Assembly (NCBI GenBank): GCA_028713675.1
Contig: JAQTNV010000029.1
Span: forward strand, 1-44,596
Length of the DNA: 44,596 nucleotides
DNA from: a bacterium
GTDB taxonomy: Bacteria > Desulfobacterota > JAPLJL01
Direction: 5' to 3'
Shown: piece by piece, positions 14,611-23,158 of the stretch
Position numbering within the stretch: the stretch's first letter is position 1
Layout: each line of letters opens with the position of its first letter
Notes under the pieces: model-generated
Database searches by the model: none
Seen by the model: the letters and a program-made list of their open reading frames with translations, nothing else
Told to the model about the DNA's origin: nothing
Position numbers and translations under genes: made by a program

Positions 14611-15864
14611 TCAGTAAAGTTCCTGCAGGGTTTTTTCCCCGAAATCCTGCTTGAGCCGGAGAGCTTCATCGAGAAAATTCTGGGGATAAAGCTTGCCGAT
14701 AAAGCCGGCCTGAATCTTCTGGGCGGTTTTTCCCATCTCTTTCAGATCCTGTTCACTGAGCTTGACCGGCTTGATCCCGTTCTGCGCCAGCCCGGCCTGG
14801 CTTTCATTCTCGAAATCCCGGAGCATCTGGGTCCAGGTTTTCTCCGACCGTTTGATGATCTGGATCACGAGGCCAACCGCGTCTTCCGGGGATTTGATCT
14901 CCGTTGTTTTCAGCCAGAGAATAAGACTTCTGGCCAGCTCCTTGACTTGATCGTCAGTTATACCCTGTTCCTTAAAGTATGTATCCATATTGATGTTTTT
15001 AATAAATTTTTTAAAGTCATCCTTTAAATTATTAAATTCTTTTTCATTTTTTTGCAATTCATCCGTAATTTGATTGATGGCCTTCCGGGAGATGATGACG
15101 CTTCCCGGGCTGTAGAAAAAAGGCTGTTCCACCCGATACTGTAACTGGGTGAAGGTCTGGGAAGCCAGGACCCAGGAAGGCGGGGCGATGACCCCGTCCA
15201 CGATTTCAGATTTGAGGGCCGGGAGGATTTCGCCGGGGGTGAGGGAAATCGGGTTGATCTCGAGCTCTTTTAGGACGGTGGATTCAAAATCCCCCCACCA
15301 GTTGCCGATGGTCTGCTGCCGGATACCCATGAGGGAGGAGGGATTATTGGTGGAATAGAGATAGTAAAAGCCGGAATCCAACAGGGCGACCAGGATCATC
15401 CCTTTCCCGGCGAACAGGGAAAAGATCTTCCCTTTCATCCGGGAAAAGACGAAGTTGACTTCCGGGTAGGAGGAAAAGAAGAAAGGCAGGCTGAAAACCG
15501 AAAGCTCCGGCACCAGTTCCAGGGTTCCATTGGAAATACAAGCGCAGCCTTCCAGTTCGCCCTGCTCCATCTTTTGCAACATCTCGGAATCATCCCCCAT
15601 GGTTCCGGACATATGAAGGGTTATCTTCATCCGTCCCCCGGTTACGTCGCGGATGAGGGGGATCAGGAGCTTTACCGGGAGGTTGGTCCAGGCGGTGTTG
15701 GGAGGGGCGAGGGTTCCAATCCTGATTTCAAAGATTTTTGGGGCGAGAGCGAGGGCAGGGGAAGACTGGGAAAACCCTGCCTCCGGAAATAAAGCCACGA
15801 GGATAACCAGCCCGCCTCCCATTAATGTCGGCCATTTCAGGGTAAAATGGTGGCACCGTTTCAT
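14611..15864 (-). CDS. TRAP-type (DctP family) solute-binding protein, orphan
   Basis: This 417-residue protein has a signal peptide (GGGLVILVALFPEAGFSQ) and a DctP-like body: RIGTLAPPNTAWTN, MKITLHMSGTMGDDSEMLQKM, LSVFSLPFFFSS, and an arginine-containing GIRQQTIGNWWGDFE region where DctP proteins have the ligand-binding Arg. The C-terminal third is longer and more helical than usual (about 270-417). TRAP transport needs DctQ/DctM membrane subunits, and none is in the window. As in the related chemosensory genes upstream, a sensing role is plausible. It lies 49 nt after the response regulator gene and is probably part of the same operon. Confidence 0.78.
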   Translation of the reverse strand: MKRCHHFTLKWPTLMGGGLVILVALFPEAGFSQSSPALALAPKIFEIRIGTLAPPNTAWTNLPVKLLIPLIRDVTGGRMKITLHMSGTMGDDSEMLQKMEQGELEGCACISNGTLELVPELSVFSLPFFFSSYPEVNFVFSRMKGKIFSLFAGKGMILVALLDSGFYYLYSTNNPSSLMGIRQQTIGNWWGDFESTVLKELEINPISLTPGEILPALKSEIVDGVIAPPSWVLASQTFTQLQYRVEQPFFYSPGSVIISRKAINQITDELQKNEKEFNNLKDDFKKFIKNINMDTYFKEQGITDDQVKELARSLILWLKTTEIKSPEDAVGLVIQIIKRSEKTWTQMLRDFENESQAGLAQNGIKPVKLSEQDLKEMGKTAQKIQAGFIGKLYPQNFLDEALRLKQDFGEKTLQELY

Positions 15865-15913
15865 GGGGCTTTGCCTGGAGGAGACGGCCCTCGGATGGTT
15901 TCCTCCGGTCGGA

Positions 15914-16288
15914 TCAGCTTTTCAGAATGGTCCCGATTTTAAGCGCCAGGGCATCCATTCCTTCGCCCTTGGAGACAAAACCGTCGGCGTTGGACTGGAG
16001 CGAAAGCACTTCCAGTTCTTCCACGTCCATATCGGAGAAGAGAATAACCGGGATGGTTACTCCCAGATGCTCCTTGAGCAGGGAACAGAGATCCTGACCG
16101 AAGATTTCCGGCATTTTGATGTCGGCGACCAGAAGATCGGGCTTGACCTTTTCGATCTCGTCCTCAAACTGCTTCAAATCAATGGCGGTGGCCACCAGGT
16201 ACCCGGCTTTTTCCAGGGTTTCCTGGGCAATTTCCAGGACCACTTCACTGTCGTCTATGATCAAGATCTTGTTTTTGTTCTTTCCCAT
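15914..16288 (-). CDS. Single-domain response regulator (CheY-like)
   Basis: This 124-residue receiver has the acidic pair IIDDSE near residues 10-15, the phosphoacceptor Asp in PDLLVADIKMPE near residue 52, the Ser in VILFSDMD near 81 and the Lys in FVSKGEG near 103. No output domain is present. In this operon it would take phosphate from the CheA hybrid and either act on an effector or serve as a phosphate sink. An AAGGAGCGAACCC ribosome binding site precedes the ATG. The position between cheR and dctP places it inside the operon. Confidence 0.88.
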   Translation of the reverse strand: MGKNKNKILIIDDSEVVLEIAQETLEKAGYLVATAIDLKQFEDEIEKVKPDLLVADIKMPEIFGQDLCSLLKEHLGVTIPVILFSDMDVEELEVLSLQSNADGFVSKGEGMDALALKIGTILKS

Positions 16289-16345
16289 GGGTTCGCTCCT
16301 TGATTTGTCTCAGCTAATTACAGATAACAACTAATTGAGCAAATT

Positions 16346-17881
16346 TCAATCTTTTAACTGCAGTTGTCTCTGGAGATGGCGGATTATTTCCCGGCAGGCT
16401 TTGATCAAAAGATTTTTTTCCAGGATGGGACGGTCGTCCGGGCACCAGTAGGAATCGATGCCTTGCGGATAATCATGGTTTTTTTCCACCGACCAGATGG
16501 CATAGGACAGTTCCCGGATGGCCTGCTTGGTATTCCCCTGGTCCCGGTAGATCAGCCCCAGCATGAAAGAAGCCTGGGAAAGATTTTCGTTGACGAAAAG
16601 CCCCCTTTTCAAAAAAGTAACGGCGTTTTCCAGATCCCCCTTTTTCCGAAGGGAAATTCCCATCAGGAGATATGATTCCGGGACGAGGGGATCGATCTCG
16701 ATGGCGGCCTGGTAGGATTTGCCCGCTTCTTCATACTGGCCCAGTTCGGTCTGGATGTTTCCGCGGGTCAGGTAAGGAATCGGGTCCTGGGGATTTTCCT
16801 GAATGTAATTGTTGAGGAGGCTCAGCCCCTGCTGGTAGTTAAGCTCGGCGAATTCTAGGAGAGAGAGCTGGTAAAAGTTGAGGGGAGGGGTCTCTAGGAC
16901 CGGAGGTTCCGAACCCGCGGGCTGCGGCGGCATGGTGAAGGGCTGGCTCGGGGTGGGGAGCGGCTCGGGAAAATGAAAAAATTCGGGCGGGTAGGGAGAA
17001 AGAAAGGGAGTCCCGGATTCCGCGGCGGTCCGGAGCGCGGTCGGTTTTTCCTTCCGGTAAATCAGAACGTTGCCTTTCTCCACCAGTTTGAATTTGTCGA
17101 AGACGCGGAAAAGGGACTCGGAATGGCCGATGAAGAGATAGCCGCCTTCCGCGATCACGTTGAAGAATTTCTCCATCAGGCTGCGGGTGGTGTCCAGATC
17201 GAAGTAAATCGAAACATTCCGGCAGAAAATGATGTTCCAGGCTCCCGCGGCCGGGACCGGGAATTCGGACGCGGCCAGGTTCTGAAACTTGAATTTGATC
17301 ATTTTTTTCACGGAATCCGAGACCTGGAATTTATCCCCGGGGAGCGGTTGAAAATATTGCTGGAGCAGGCTCTGGGGGACGTTGGCCATCCGGCGCCGGG
17401 GATAAATGCCTTCCTGGGCCTGGTTCAGCACTTCCTGGTTGATATCGGTGGCCAGAATCTGGAGGGGGAGAGGGGAAGCGGGACCGGCGACTTTAAGCAG
17501 GGAAAGCGCGATCGAATAGGGCTCTTCCCCCGTGGAGCAGCCGGCGCTCCAGATGGCCAATTCCGTGATCTCCCGGTTCTGGAAGATTTCCGGGAGAATC
17601 CATTTTTCCAGCGCTTCGAATTGGGGCGGGTTGCGGAAGAAATCGCTTTTGGTGATCGTGATCAGTTTGATGATTTCCTTGAGCTCGTTGTGGCCTTCGG
17701 GGTGGTACTTGATGAAATTGAGATATTTGCCCAGATTGCTGCGCTCGACGGTCTGCAGCCGGATCTGCAGGCTGTTTTGCAGGGCCTGGTTTTTCTCGGG
17801 AGAAATGGAAATCCCGGTTTTTTCCCGGATAAACTCGCGGATCACGTCGAGGTCTTGAGAATTGATTTCCAGGGAGGCCAT
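16346..17881 (-). CDS. cheR: CheR-type chemoreceptor methyltransferase with C-terminal TPR domain
   Basis: This 511-residue protein has the CheR N-terminal helical domain (about 1-75), a SAM-dependent methyltransferase domain (about 80-270, with IWSAGCSTGEEPYSIAL and NIIFCRNVSIYFD), a proline-rich linker near 295-340 and TPR repeats to the end (for example YLTRGNIQTELGQYEEAGKS, YLLMGISLRKKGDLENAV). It methylates glutamates of the MCP using SAM. TPR-extended CheR proteins resemble Myxococcus FrzF and regulate methylation by protein contact. The start is 8 nt from the cheB stop, so the two adaptation enzymes are coupled. Confidence 0.92.
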   Translation of the reverse strand: MASLEINSQDLDVIREFIREKTGISISPEKNQALQNSLQIRLQTVERSNLGKYLNFIKYHPEGHNELKEIIKLITITKSDFFRNPPQFEALEKWILPEIFQNREITELAIWSAGCSTGEEPYSIALSLLKVAGPASPLPLQILATDINQEVLNQAQEGIYPRRRMANVPQSLLQQYFQPLPGDKFQVSDSVKKMIKFKFQNLAASEFPVPAAGAWNIIFCRNVSIYFDLDTTRSLMEKFFNVIAEGGYLFIGHSESLFRVFDKFKLVEKGNVLIYRKEKPTALRTAAESGTPFLSPYPPEFFHFPEPLPTPSQPFTMPPQPAGSEPPVLETPPLNFYQLSLLEFAELNYQQGLSLLNNYIQENPQDPIPYLTRGNIQTELGQYEEAGKSYQAAIEIDPLVPESYLLMGISLRKKGDLENAVTFLKRGLFVNENLSQASFMLGLIYRDQGNTKQAIRELSYAIWSVEKNHDYPQGIDSYWCPDDRPILEKNLLIKACREIIRHLQRQLQLKD

Positions 17882-17888
17882 CTTCCGC

Positions 17889-18941
17889 TTACATTTCCCC
17901 GAGCATTTTCTGGATTTCCCCGGCGATCAGATCGAGGGGCAGAACCTTGTCCACGGCTCCCAGCTCAATGGCGGCCTTAGGCATGCCGAAGACCACGCAG
18001 TCGCTTTCAGCCTGAGCGATGGTTTTGCCGCCCCGCCTTTTGATTTCCAGTATTCCCTCGGCTCCGTCGGAGCCCATGCCGGAGAGGATGACCCCGAGCG
18101 CCCGGGGCCCGAAGCATTCCGCCACCGATTTTAAAAGAAAGGTGCCGGCGGGCCGGTGGCTCATGAGCGGGGGGTCGGAGTTGAAGACGATTCTCCGGCT
18201 GGAATTGACCAGCATATGAAAACCGGTCGGGGCGATATACATCGTCCCCGGTCTCAGTTCCTCGCCCTTGGCGCCTTCCTTGACTTTCAGCTTGGCCTCG
18301 TGGTTCAGCCAGCTGGCCAGGCCCGAGGAGAACCCTTCGGAGATGTGCTGCACCACCACGATCGGCGCGGGCAGGTTTTCCGGGAGACCCCGGAGGATGT
18401 GGAGCAGGGCCTTGGGGCCGCCGGTGGAGGCGGCGACGGCCACGATCTTGAACTGGTCCGCGTCGCGGGATTCCTCCGCGGGCGGTTCCGAAGGCAGACG
18501 TTTCAGCTTGCCCCGCAGGTGCGAGATCACCTTGACCCGCGAGAGCATCTTGGCGAGAAAAAGGAAGTCGGTTTCCTTGGGGCTCAGGCCGGGGCCCGGG
18601 GAAAGGACCGGCTTATCAATGACTTCCAGGGCCCCCAGCTCGAGGGCGCGGAAGGAAATGCTTTTCCCTTCCCGGGCCAGGGCCGTGGTGGCGACCAGGA
18701 TGGGGGTGGGGTGATAGGCCATGATTTTTTCGATGGCCTGGAAGCCGTCCATCACCGGCATATAAAGATCCATGATGATCAGGTCCGGGCGGATATTCTG
18801 GGTGAGCCGGACCGCCTCGGAACCGTCCTCGGCCTGGCCGACCACGGAGAATTCCGGGTCTTTTTCCAGAATCTTGATAATGATTTCCCGGATCAGGGGG
18901 GAATCATCTACGACGAGGACCCGAATGCGGCTCATAGGCAT
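17889..18941 (-). CDS. cheB: CheB-type chemoreceptor methylesterase
   Basis: This 350-residue protein has an N-terminal receiver (Asp58 in DLIIMDLYMP, acidic VDDS near 11-14) and a C-terminal methylesterase domain with the catalytic triad visible as Ser172 (AASTGGPKAL), His199 (VVQHISEGF) and Asp292 (SGMGSDGAEG). Phosphorylation by CheA would activate removal of methyl groups from the MCP. Two ATGs two codons apart (18941 and 18935) can serve as start. A 140-nt gap separates it from cheA, enough for an internal promoter, though I cannot point to one. Confidence 0.95.
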   Translation of the reverse strand: MPMSRIRVLVVDDSPLIREIIIKILEKDPEFSVVGQAEDGSEAVRLTQNIRPDLIIMDLYMPVMDGFQAIEKIMAYHPTPILVATTALAREGKSISFRALELGALEVIDKPVLSPGPGLSPKETDFLFLAKMLSRVKVISHLRGKLKRLPSEPPAEESRDADQFKIVAVAASTGGPKALLHILRGLPENLPAPIVVVQHISEGFSSGLASWLNHEAKLKVKEGAKGEELRPGTMYIAPTGFHMLVNSSRRIVFNSDPPLMSHRPAGTFLLKSVAECFGPRALGVILSGMGSDGAEGILEIKRRGGKTIAQAESDCVVFGMPKAAIELGAVDKVLPLDLIAGEIQKMLGEM

Positions 18942-19081
18942 TACTGATGCGAGAAAAGCGAAAAAGGCGGGAAAAGTGGGACACGTTTAATAAAAGTCAT
19001 AAACCCTTCTCGCCCTGTTAACTTTAAATCCGAGTAGTTCAATCGATCACCGTAATCCGAACAATTTGAAATTCGTCATTG

Positions 19082-21232
19082 TTATTGGATCAACCTTTGG
19101 ATGATCTCGACGAGTTTTTCGTGCTGGAACTCGCTTTTCACGATGTAGGCATCCGCTCCCACTTCCACGCCCCGGCGACGGTCTTCGGGGGAAGAGCGGG
19201 TGGTGACAATGATGACCGGGAGGGAACGGGTCCGGGCGTCGGCCCGGATCTTTTCCGTCAGGTCGAAACCGTTGAGATTGGGCATCTCCACGTCGGTAAT
19301 GACCAGGTCGAAGGCCTCCTCCCCCAGGCGGGTCAGGGCCTGGAGGCCGTCCTCGGCTTCCTGGACCTCATAACCGTAGGAGAGCAGAACGCTCTTTTCC
19401 ATTTCCCGGGTGATGAGGGAATCCTCGACCACCAGGATTCGGCCCGCCCGGGCGGCGGTTTCGGTTTCTTCCGCCGCGGGAGAGACCCTCTGCCGGGCAT
19501 GGACGGATTCGAAAAGGTCCGGGACGTGCAGGAATAAAGCCAGTTCGCCTTTTTCCAGGAGGGTGGCTCCGGCCAGGTTCCGGACCTCTCCCAGGAATTT
19601 GCCCAGGGGCTTAACCGCGATTTCCCGCTCGGAGATAATCCGGTCCGCCACCAGGGCCAGTTTTTCCCGGGCGGACTCGATGATCACCACCGGCCATTTG
19701 GTTTTGCCGTTCGGACGGGCCTGGGCATTGGGATAAAGGATATCGTCCAGGTGGAAAATGGGGATGGTGGCTCCCCGGAAGCGGATGACTTTCTGCCCCT
19801 CCACCGAAAGGGTGTCGGACGGCAGAACCTTCAACACCTCCACCGCCGCCGAAGAGGGAATGGCGAAAAGGCTTTCGCGCAGGGAGAGGAGCAGGACCTT
19901 GATAATGTTCAGGCGCGGGGGAAGCCGGAGGGTGAATTTGGTGCCTTTCCCGATTTCGCTCTGGATTTCCACCGACCCTTCCATGGCCTCGATATTCTGC
20001 TTGACCACGTCCAGGCCCACCCCCCGGCCGGAAAGGTCGGTAATCACGTCCTTGGTGGAAAAACCCGGGGTGAAGAGCAGGGCGAAGATATCCCGCTGGT
20101 TCAGGGCGCCGGCCTCGGCCTGGGCCGGGGTCAGGAAGCGCTTCTTGACCGCCGAGGCGATAATTCCCTCGGGGTTGATGCCCTGGCCGTTATCCTCGAT
20201 CTCGATGATGATATGGTCACCCTCGGTGCTGGCGCTCAGGAGAATTTTCCCCGTCCGGGGTTTGCCCGCCCGGATTCTTTCCTCCGGCGGTTCCACCCCG
20301 TGGTCAATCGAGTTCCGGATCAGGTGGATGAGGGGGTCCTTGATGCGGTCCAGCATGATTTTGTCGAGTTCGGCGGTCCCCCCCTGGGTTTCCAACTCGA
20401 TTTCCTTGCCGAATTCCTTGGCCAGGTCCCGGACCATCCGGGGAAAGAGGTCGAAGAGGGTGGAAATCGGGAGGAGCCGGACTTCCCGGACCTGGTCCTG
20501 GAGAACCGAAACCGCATAATCCATCTTCATCGTCTCGTCCTGGAATTCCTTGCTGATCTGGTTCAACTCCTTCTGCAGTTTCTTGAATTCATCCACGCTG
20601 ACGGTTCCGGAGGCCGATTCCAGGCATTCGCGGAAGAGATTTTTCAGATTTCTCAGGGAGGAAACCAGATTGTGATTGCGGATCTGGTTGATGAAAATGT
20701 CGCCGGAAACGTTGGAAAGCTGGTCGAGCTTCTCAATCCCGACCCGGATGGATTCCTCCGCCTGGGAGAGCAGGAGGGAGGAAGGCTTGGCGCCCGGGGT
20801 TTCCGGGGCGGAACCGGGCGCCTGGGGCTCCAGGTTTTTCCCGTCCGCCGCGGCGGTCAATTTGTTGGTCAGATTGAGCAGGTCGACGGATTTTTTCCCT
20901 TCCCCGAGTTTTTTCTGGACCAATCTGCCGACCGCGTCCAGGGCCTCGAAAAGGATATCGGTTTCCTGGGGCTGAAACCGGAATTCCCGGAGCTGCAGCG
21001 ATTTGAGCAGGTCCTCGATTTTGTGGGTGATCAGGTTGACGTCCGAAAACCCCATCATGCGGGATTCCCCCTTCAGGGTATGGATTTCCCGCATCAGCTG
21101 GTTGATCAGGTTCTCGTCGCGGCTGCCTTTCTCGATATCCAGGAGTCCCTGGTTCAGGATGCGGAGGCGATCCAGGGTGATATCCCGGAATTTATCCAGA
21201 AGCTTGCCGCGAGCGCCGCCGGTTTCGTTCAT
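19082..21232 (-). CDS. cheA: CheA histidine kinase-CheW-receiver hybrid (FrzE-like)
   Basis: This 716-residue hybrid contains, in order: HPt domain with phosphorylatable His51 (REIHTLKGESRMMG), a proline/alanine linker, the dimerisation helices, the HATPase domain (LIRNSIDHGVEPPEERI, DNGQGINPEGI, SGRGVGLDVV, GKGTKFTLRLP), a CheW-like regulatory domain, and a C-terminal receiver with Asp647 (ITDVEMPNLNG), Thr677 and Lys699. This domain order is that of FrzE-type kinases used in gliding or pilus control and in alternative cellular function systems. The receiver may be a phosphate sink. It lies directly after the MCP gene. Confidence 0.95.
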   Translation of the reverse strand: MNETGGARGKLLDKFRDITLDRLRILNQGLLDIEKGSRDENLINQLMREIHTLKGESRMMGFSDVNLITHKIEDLLKSLQLREFRFQPQETDILFEALDAVGRLVQKKLGEGKKSVDLLNLTNKLTAAADGKNLEPQAPGSAPETPGAKPSSLLLSQAEESIRVGIEKLDQLSNVSGDIFINQIRNHNLVSSLRNLKNLFRECLESASGTVSVDEFKKLQKELNQISKEFQDETMKMDYAVSVLQDQVREVRLLPISTLFDLFPRMVRDLAKEFGKEIELETQGGTAELDKIMLDRIKDPLIHLIRNSIDHGVEPPEERIRAGKPRTGKILLSASTEGDHIIIEIEDNGQGINPEGIIASAVKKRFLTPAQAEAGALNQRDIFALLFTPGFSTKDVITDLSGRGVGLDVVKQNIEAMEGSVEIQSEIGKGTKFTLRLPPRLNIIKVLLLSLRESLFAIPSSAAVEVLKVLPSDTLSVEGQKVIRFRGATIPIFHLDDILYPNAQARPNGKTKWPVVIIESAREKLALVADRIISEREIAVKPLGKFLGEVRNLAGATLLEKGELALFLHVPDLFESVHARQRVSPAAEETETAARAGRILVVEDSLITREMEKSVLLSYGYEVQEAEDGLQALTRLGEEAFDLVITDVEMPNLNGFDLTEKIRADARTRSLPVIIVTTRSSPEDRRRGVEVGADAYIVKSEFQHEKLVEIIQRLIQ

Positions 21233-21241
21233 GTAGAAAAA

Positions 21242-21312
21242 GGTTTCAAGTTTCGGGTTTCGAGTTTAAAGTTCAAAAAATAATTTTGTTCGGATGCCAA
21301 ATCCGAGTTTCA
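21242..21312. repeat. Heptanucleotide array between the MCP and cheA genes
   Basis: Units GGTTTCA, AGTTTCG, GGTTTCG, AGTTTAA and AGTTCAA occupy 21242-21276 in register. A further AGTTTCAAGTTTTGA at 21306-21320 overlaps the stop codon and last codons of the MCP gene. The array sits 10 nt upstream of the cheA start on the minus strand. Confidence 0.75.
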
Positions 21313-23100
21313 AGTTTTGAAAGCGTCCACCAGGCCCTTCAGCTCGTCCGCCAGCTGGGCCAGCTCGGTGGCGGATTGAGTGGCCTGCTTGTTCCCGGAG
21401 ATGGTTTCCTTGGAAACCTTGGAAACCTCATCCAGGGCCGCCACCACCTGCTCCGTCCCGCTCCGCTGCTGCTGGGTGGCAAAACTGATCTGCTTGGCCG
21501 CGTCCGTGGTTTCCCGGATCCGGGTGAAGATCCGCTCCAGGGATCCTTCGGTCCGCTTCATCATCTCCGTTCCCGACTCCGTGGTTTTCAAACCCGCCTC
21601 GGTGGACATCACCGCCGAGTTGGTCGCTTCCTGGATCTCCCGGATGATCCGCTTGATCTCCTTGGTCGATTCCACCACGCTCTCCGCCAGCCGCCGCATC
21701 TCCGCCGCCACCAGCGAGAAGCCCTTGCCCGCCTCGCCGGCCTTGGTTCCCTCCAGCGCCGCGTTCAGGGCCAGCAGATCGGTTTTATCCGCGATCTCGT
21801 CGATGATCTCGACGATCGCCCCGATCTCCTTCGACTTCTCGTTCAGCCGGAGGATCCGATCGGCGATCGACTGGGTGTTTTTCCGGATCTCCTCCATTCC
21901 CTGCCGGGATTCGGAAAGGGTTTTGCGCCCCTCCTCGGCCGCCCGCAGGGTCTCGTCCGCCACCCGGGCCACCGACTCGGCGTTGTCGGCGATCTGCCGG
22001 CTGGTGCTCGAGAGCTCTTCCATGGTGGCCATGGTTTCATTAATCGAAGCGGCCTGCTCGGCCGAGCCGGATTCCTGCTCCCGGGCCGAAGCCAGGATCT
22101 CACTGGCCGAGGTCGAGACCTGCAGGCTCGCCTCCTTGATCCTTTTCACCAGGGCGCCCAGGTTGTCCACCATCAGGTTGAAGGAATTGGCCAGATCGCC
22201 CTTGATTCCCACCCGGCGGGAGAGGTCGCCTTCCGCGATCAGCCGGGCCTGGGTGGCCAGGTCGTTCAGGCTGGTGATCATTTTCCGGAAGGCCTGGGCC
22301 AGCTTTCCGATTTCATCCTCGGAACCAGCCTCGATGGACTGGGAAAGGTTACCCTCCGAGATGGCCGAGGCGATGTCTGCCATGTTGGTGATAGGGGAGA
22401 TGATGACCCGGGCCAGGATGAGGGCGATGATGATCCCGGCCAGGATCAGGAGAACGGTAATCCCGGTTCCCCAGATGGTATTGGTAAAAAGCTTCTGGTT
22501 GATGGTCTTGGGAGAAATTCCGATTCGGATGAAACCCACGGTCTTTTCTTCCTTGGCGCCGCCGACGGCCTTGGCGGCTTCCGGGGCGGCCTTGGGCTCG
22601 TCGAAAAACATGTCCTCACCCAGCCCGTGCTCGGTTTTCTCGGCGGGGGTCGCCCCGGAAACCACCAGCGGGGCCGAGATGTCCCAGAGATTGTCGCTGA
22701 CCACGGTTTTGCTGATCTGGGTTTTCTTCTGAATGGACGGGAAGAGCTTGGCGTTGAGCGGCTCCCCCTGGTTCTGGGGGTCGACGGCGGCCAGGACCCG
22801 GCCTTCCTGGTCGAGGACGATCGAATAGACCACGTCATCCTGCTCGCTCACGCCCTTCAGGAGCCGGTCCAGGCTTTCCATGTCTCCCACCCGGAGGGGA
22901 ATCCGGCTGTTGTAGGCCAGATTATTGGCGATGCTGAACGCCCTTTTTTCAAACTGATCGAGAATGCCGGTGCGGGACTGGTGCAGGAGGTACCAGGAAA
23001 GGATTCCCCCCATCAGGATCATCACCCCGGCGATCGAGATAATGAATTTAGAATGCAAGGTGGCGAACACGGCGCGCTTGCTTTCCTGCTGCTGATCCAT
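21310..23100 (-). CDS. Methyl-accepting chemotaxis protein with periplasmic domain
   Basis: This 596-residue transducer has TM1 near 19-39, a periplasmic region near 40-208 (predicted single Cache-like fold, with a low-complexity Ala/Glu/Lys stretch near 150-188), TM2 near 209-230, a HAMP domain from about 231, a second HAMP-like segment near 285-330 and a signalling hairpin to the end. The hairpin tip reads ALNAALEGTKAGEAGKGF (445-461), a variant of the usual tip. No CheR-tethering pentapeptide is present. AAAGGAGATAAATTT precedes the ATG. It is the only receptor in the operon and sits between the TonB receptor and CheA genes, so it is the likely reporter for the neighbouring periplasmic proteins. 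Confidence 0.95.
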   Translation of the reverse strand: MDQQQESKRAVFATLHSKFIISIAGVMILMGGILSWYLLHQSRTGILDQFEKRAFSIANNLAYNSRIPLRVGDMESLDRLLKGVSEQDDVVYSIVLDQEGRVLAAVDPQNQGEPLNAKLFPSIQKKTQISKTVVSDNLWDISAPLVVSGATPAEKTEHGLGEDMFFDEPKAAPEAAKAVGGAKEEKTVGFIRIGISPKTINQKLFTNTIWGTGITVLLILAGIIIALILARVIISPITNMADIASAISEGNLSQSIEAGSEDEIGKLAQAFRKMITSLNDLATQARLIAEGDLSRRVGIKGDLANSFNLMVDNLGALVKRIKEASLQVSTSASEILASAREQESGSAEQAASINETMATMEELSSTSRQIADNAESVARVADETLRAAEEGRKTLSESRQGMEEIRKNTQSIADRILRLNEKSKEIGAIVEIIDEIADKTDLLALNAALEGTKAGEAGKGFSLVAAEMRRLAESVVESTKEIKRIIREIQEATNSAVMSTEAGLKTTESGTEMMKRTEGSLERIFTRIRETTDAAKQISFATQQQRSGTEQVVAALDEVSKVSKETISGNKQATQSATELAQLADELKGLVDAFKT

Positions 23101-23158
23101 AAATTTATCTCCTTTCCGTTCTGCTCTCTGCTTCAGCCGCCCGCGTTTTCCGGGACGG

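Noticed and set aside
19751..21283. Open frame of 510 codons on the plus strand opposite cheA
   Set aside because: Antisense shadow of the CheA coding strand with no ribosome binding site, no recognisable motif and a repeat-derived C-terminus.
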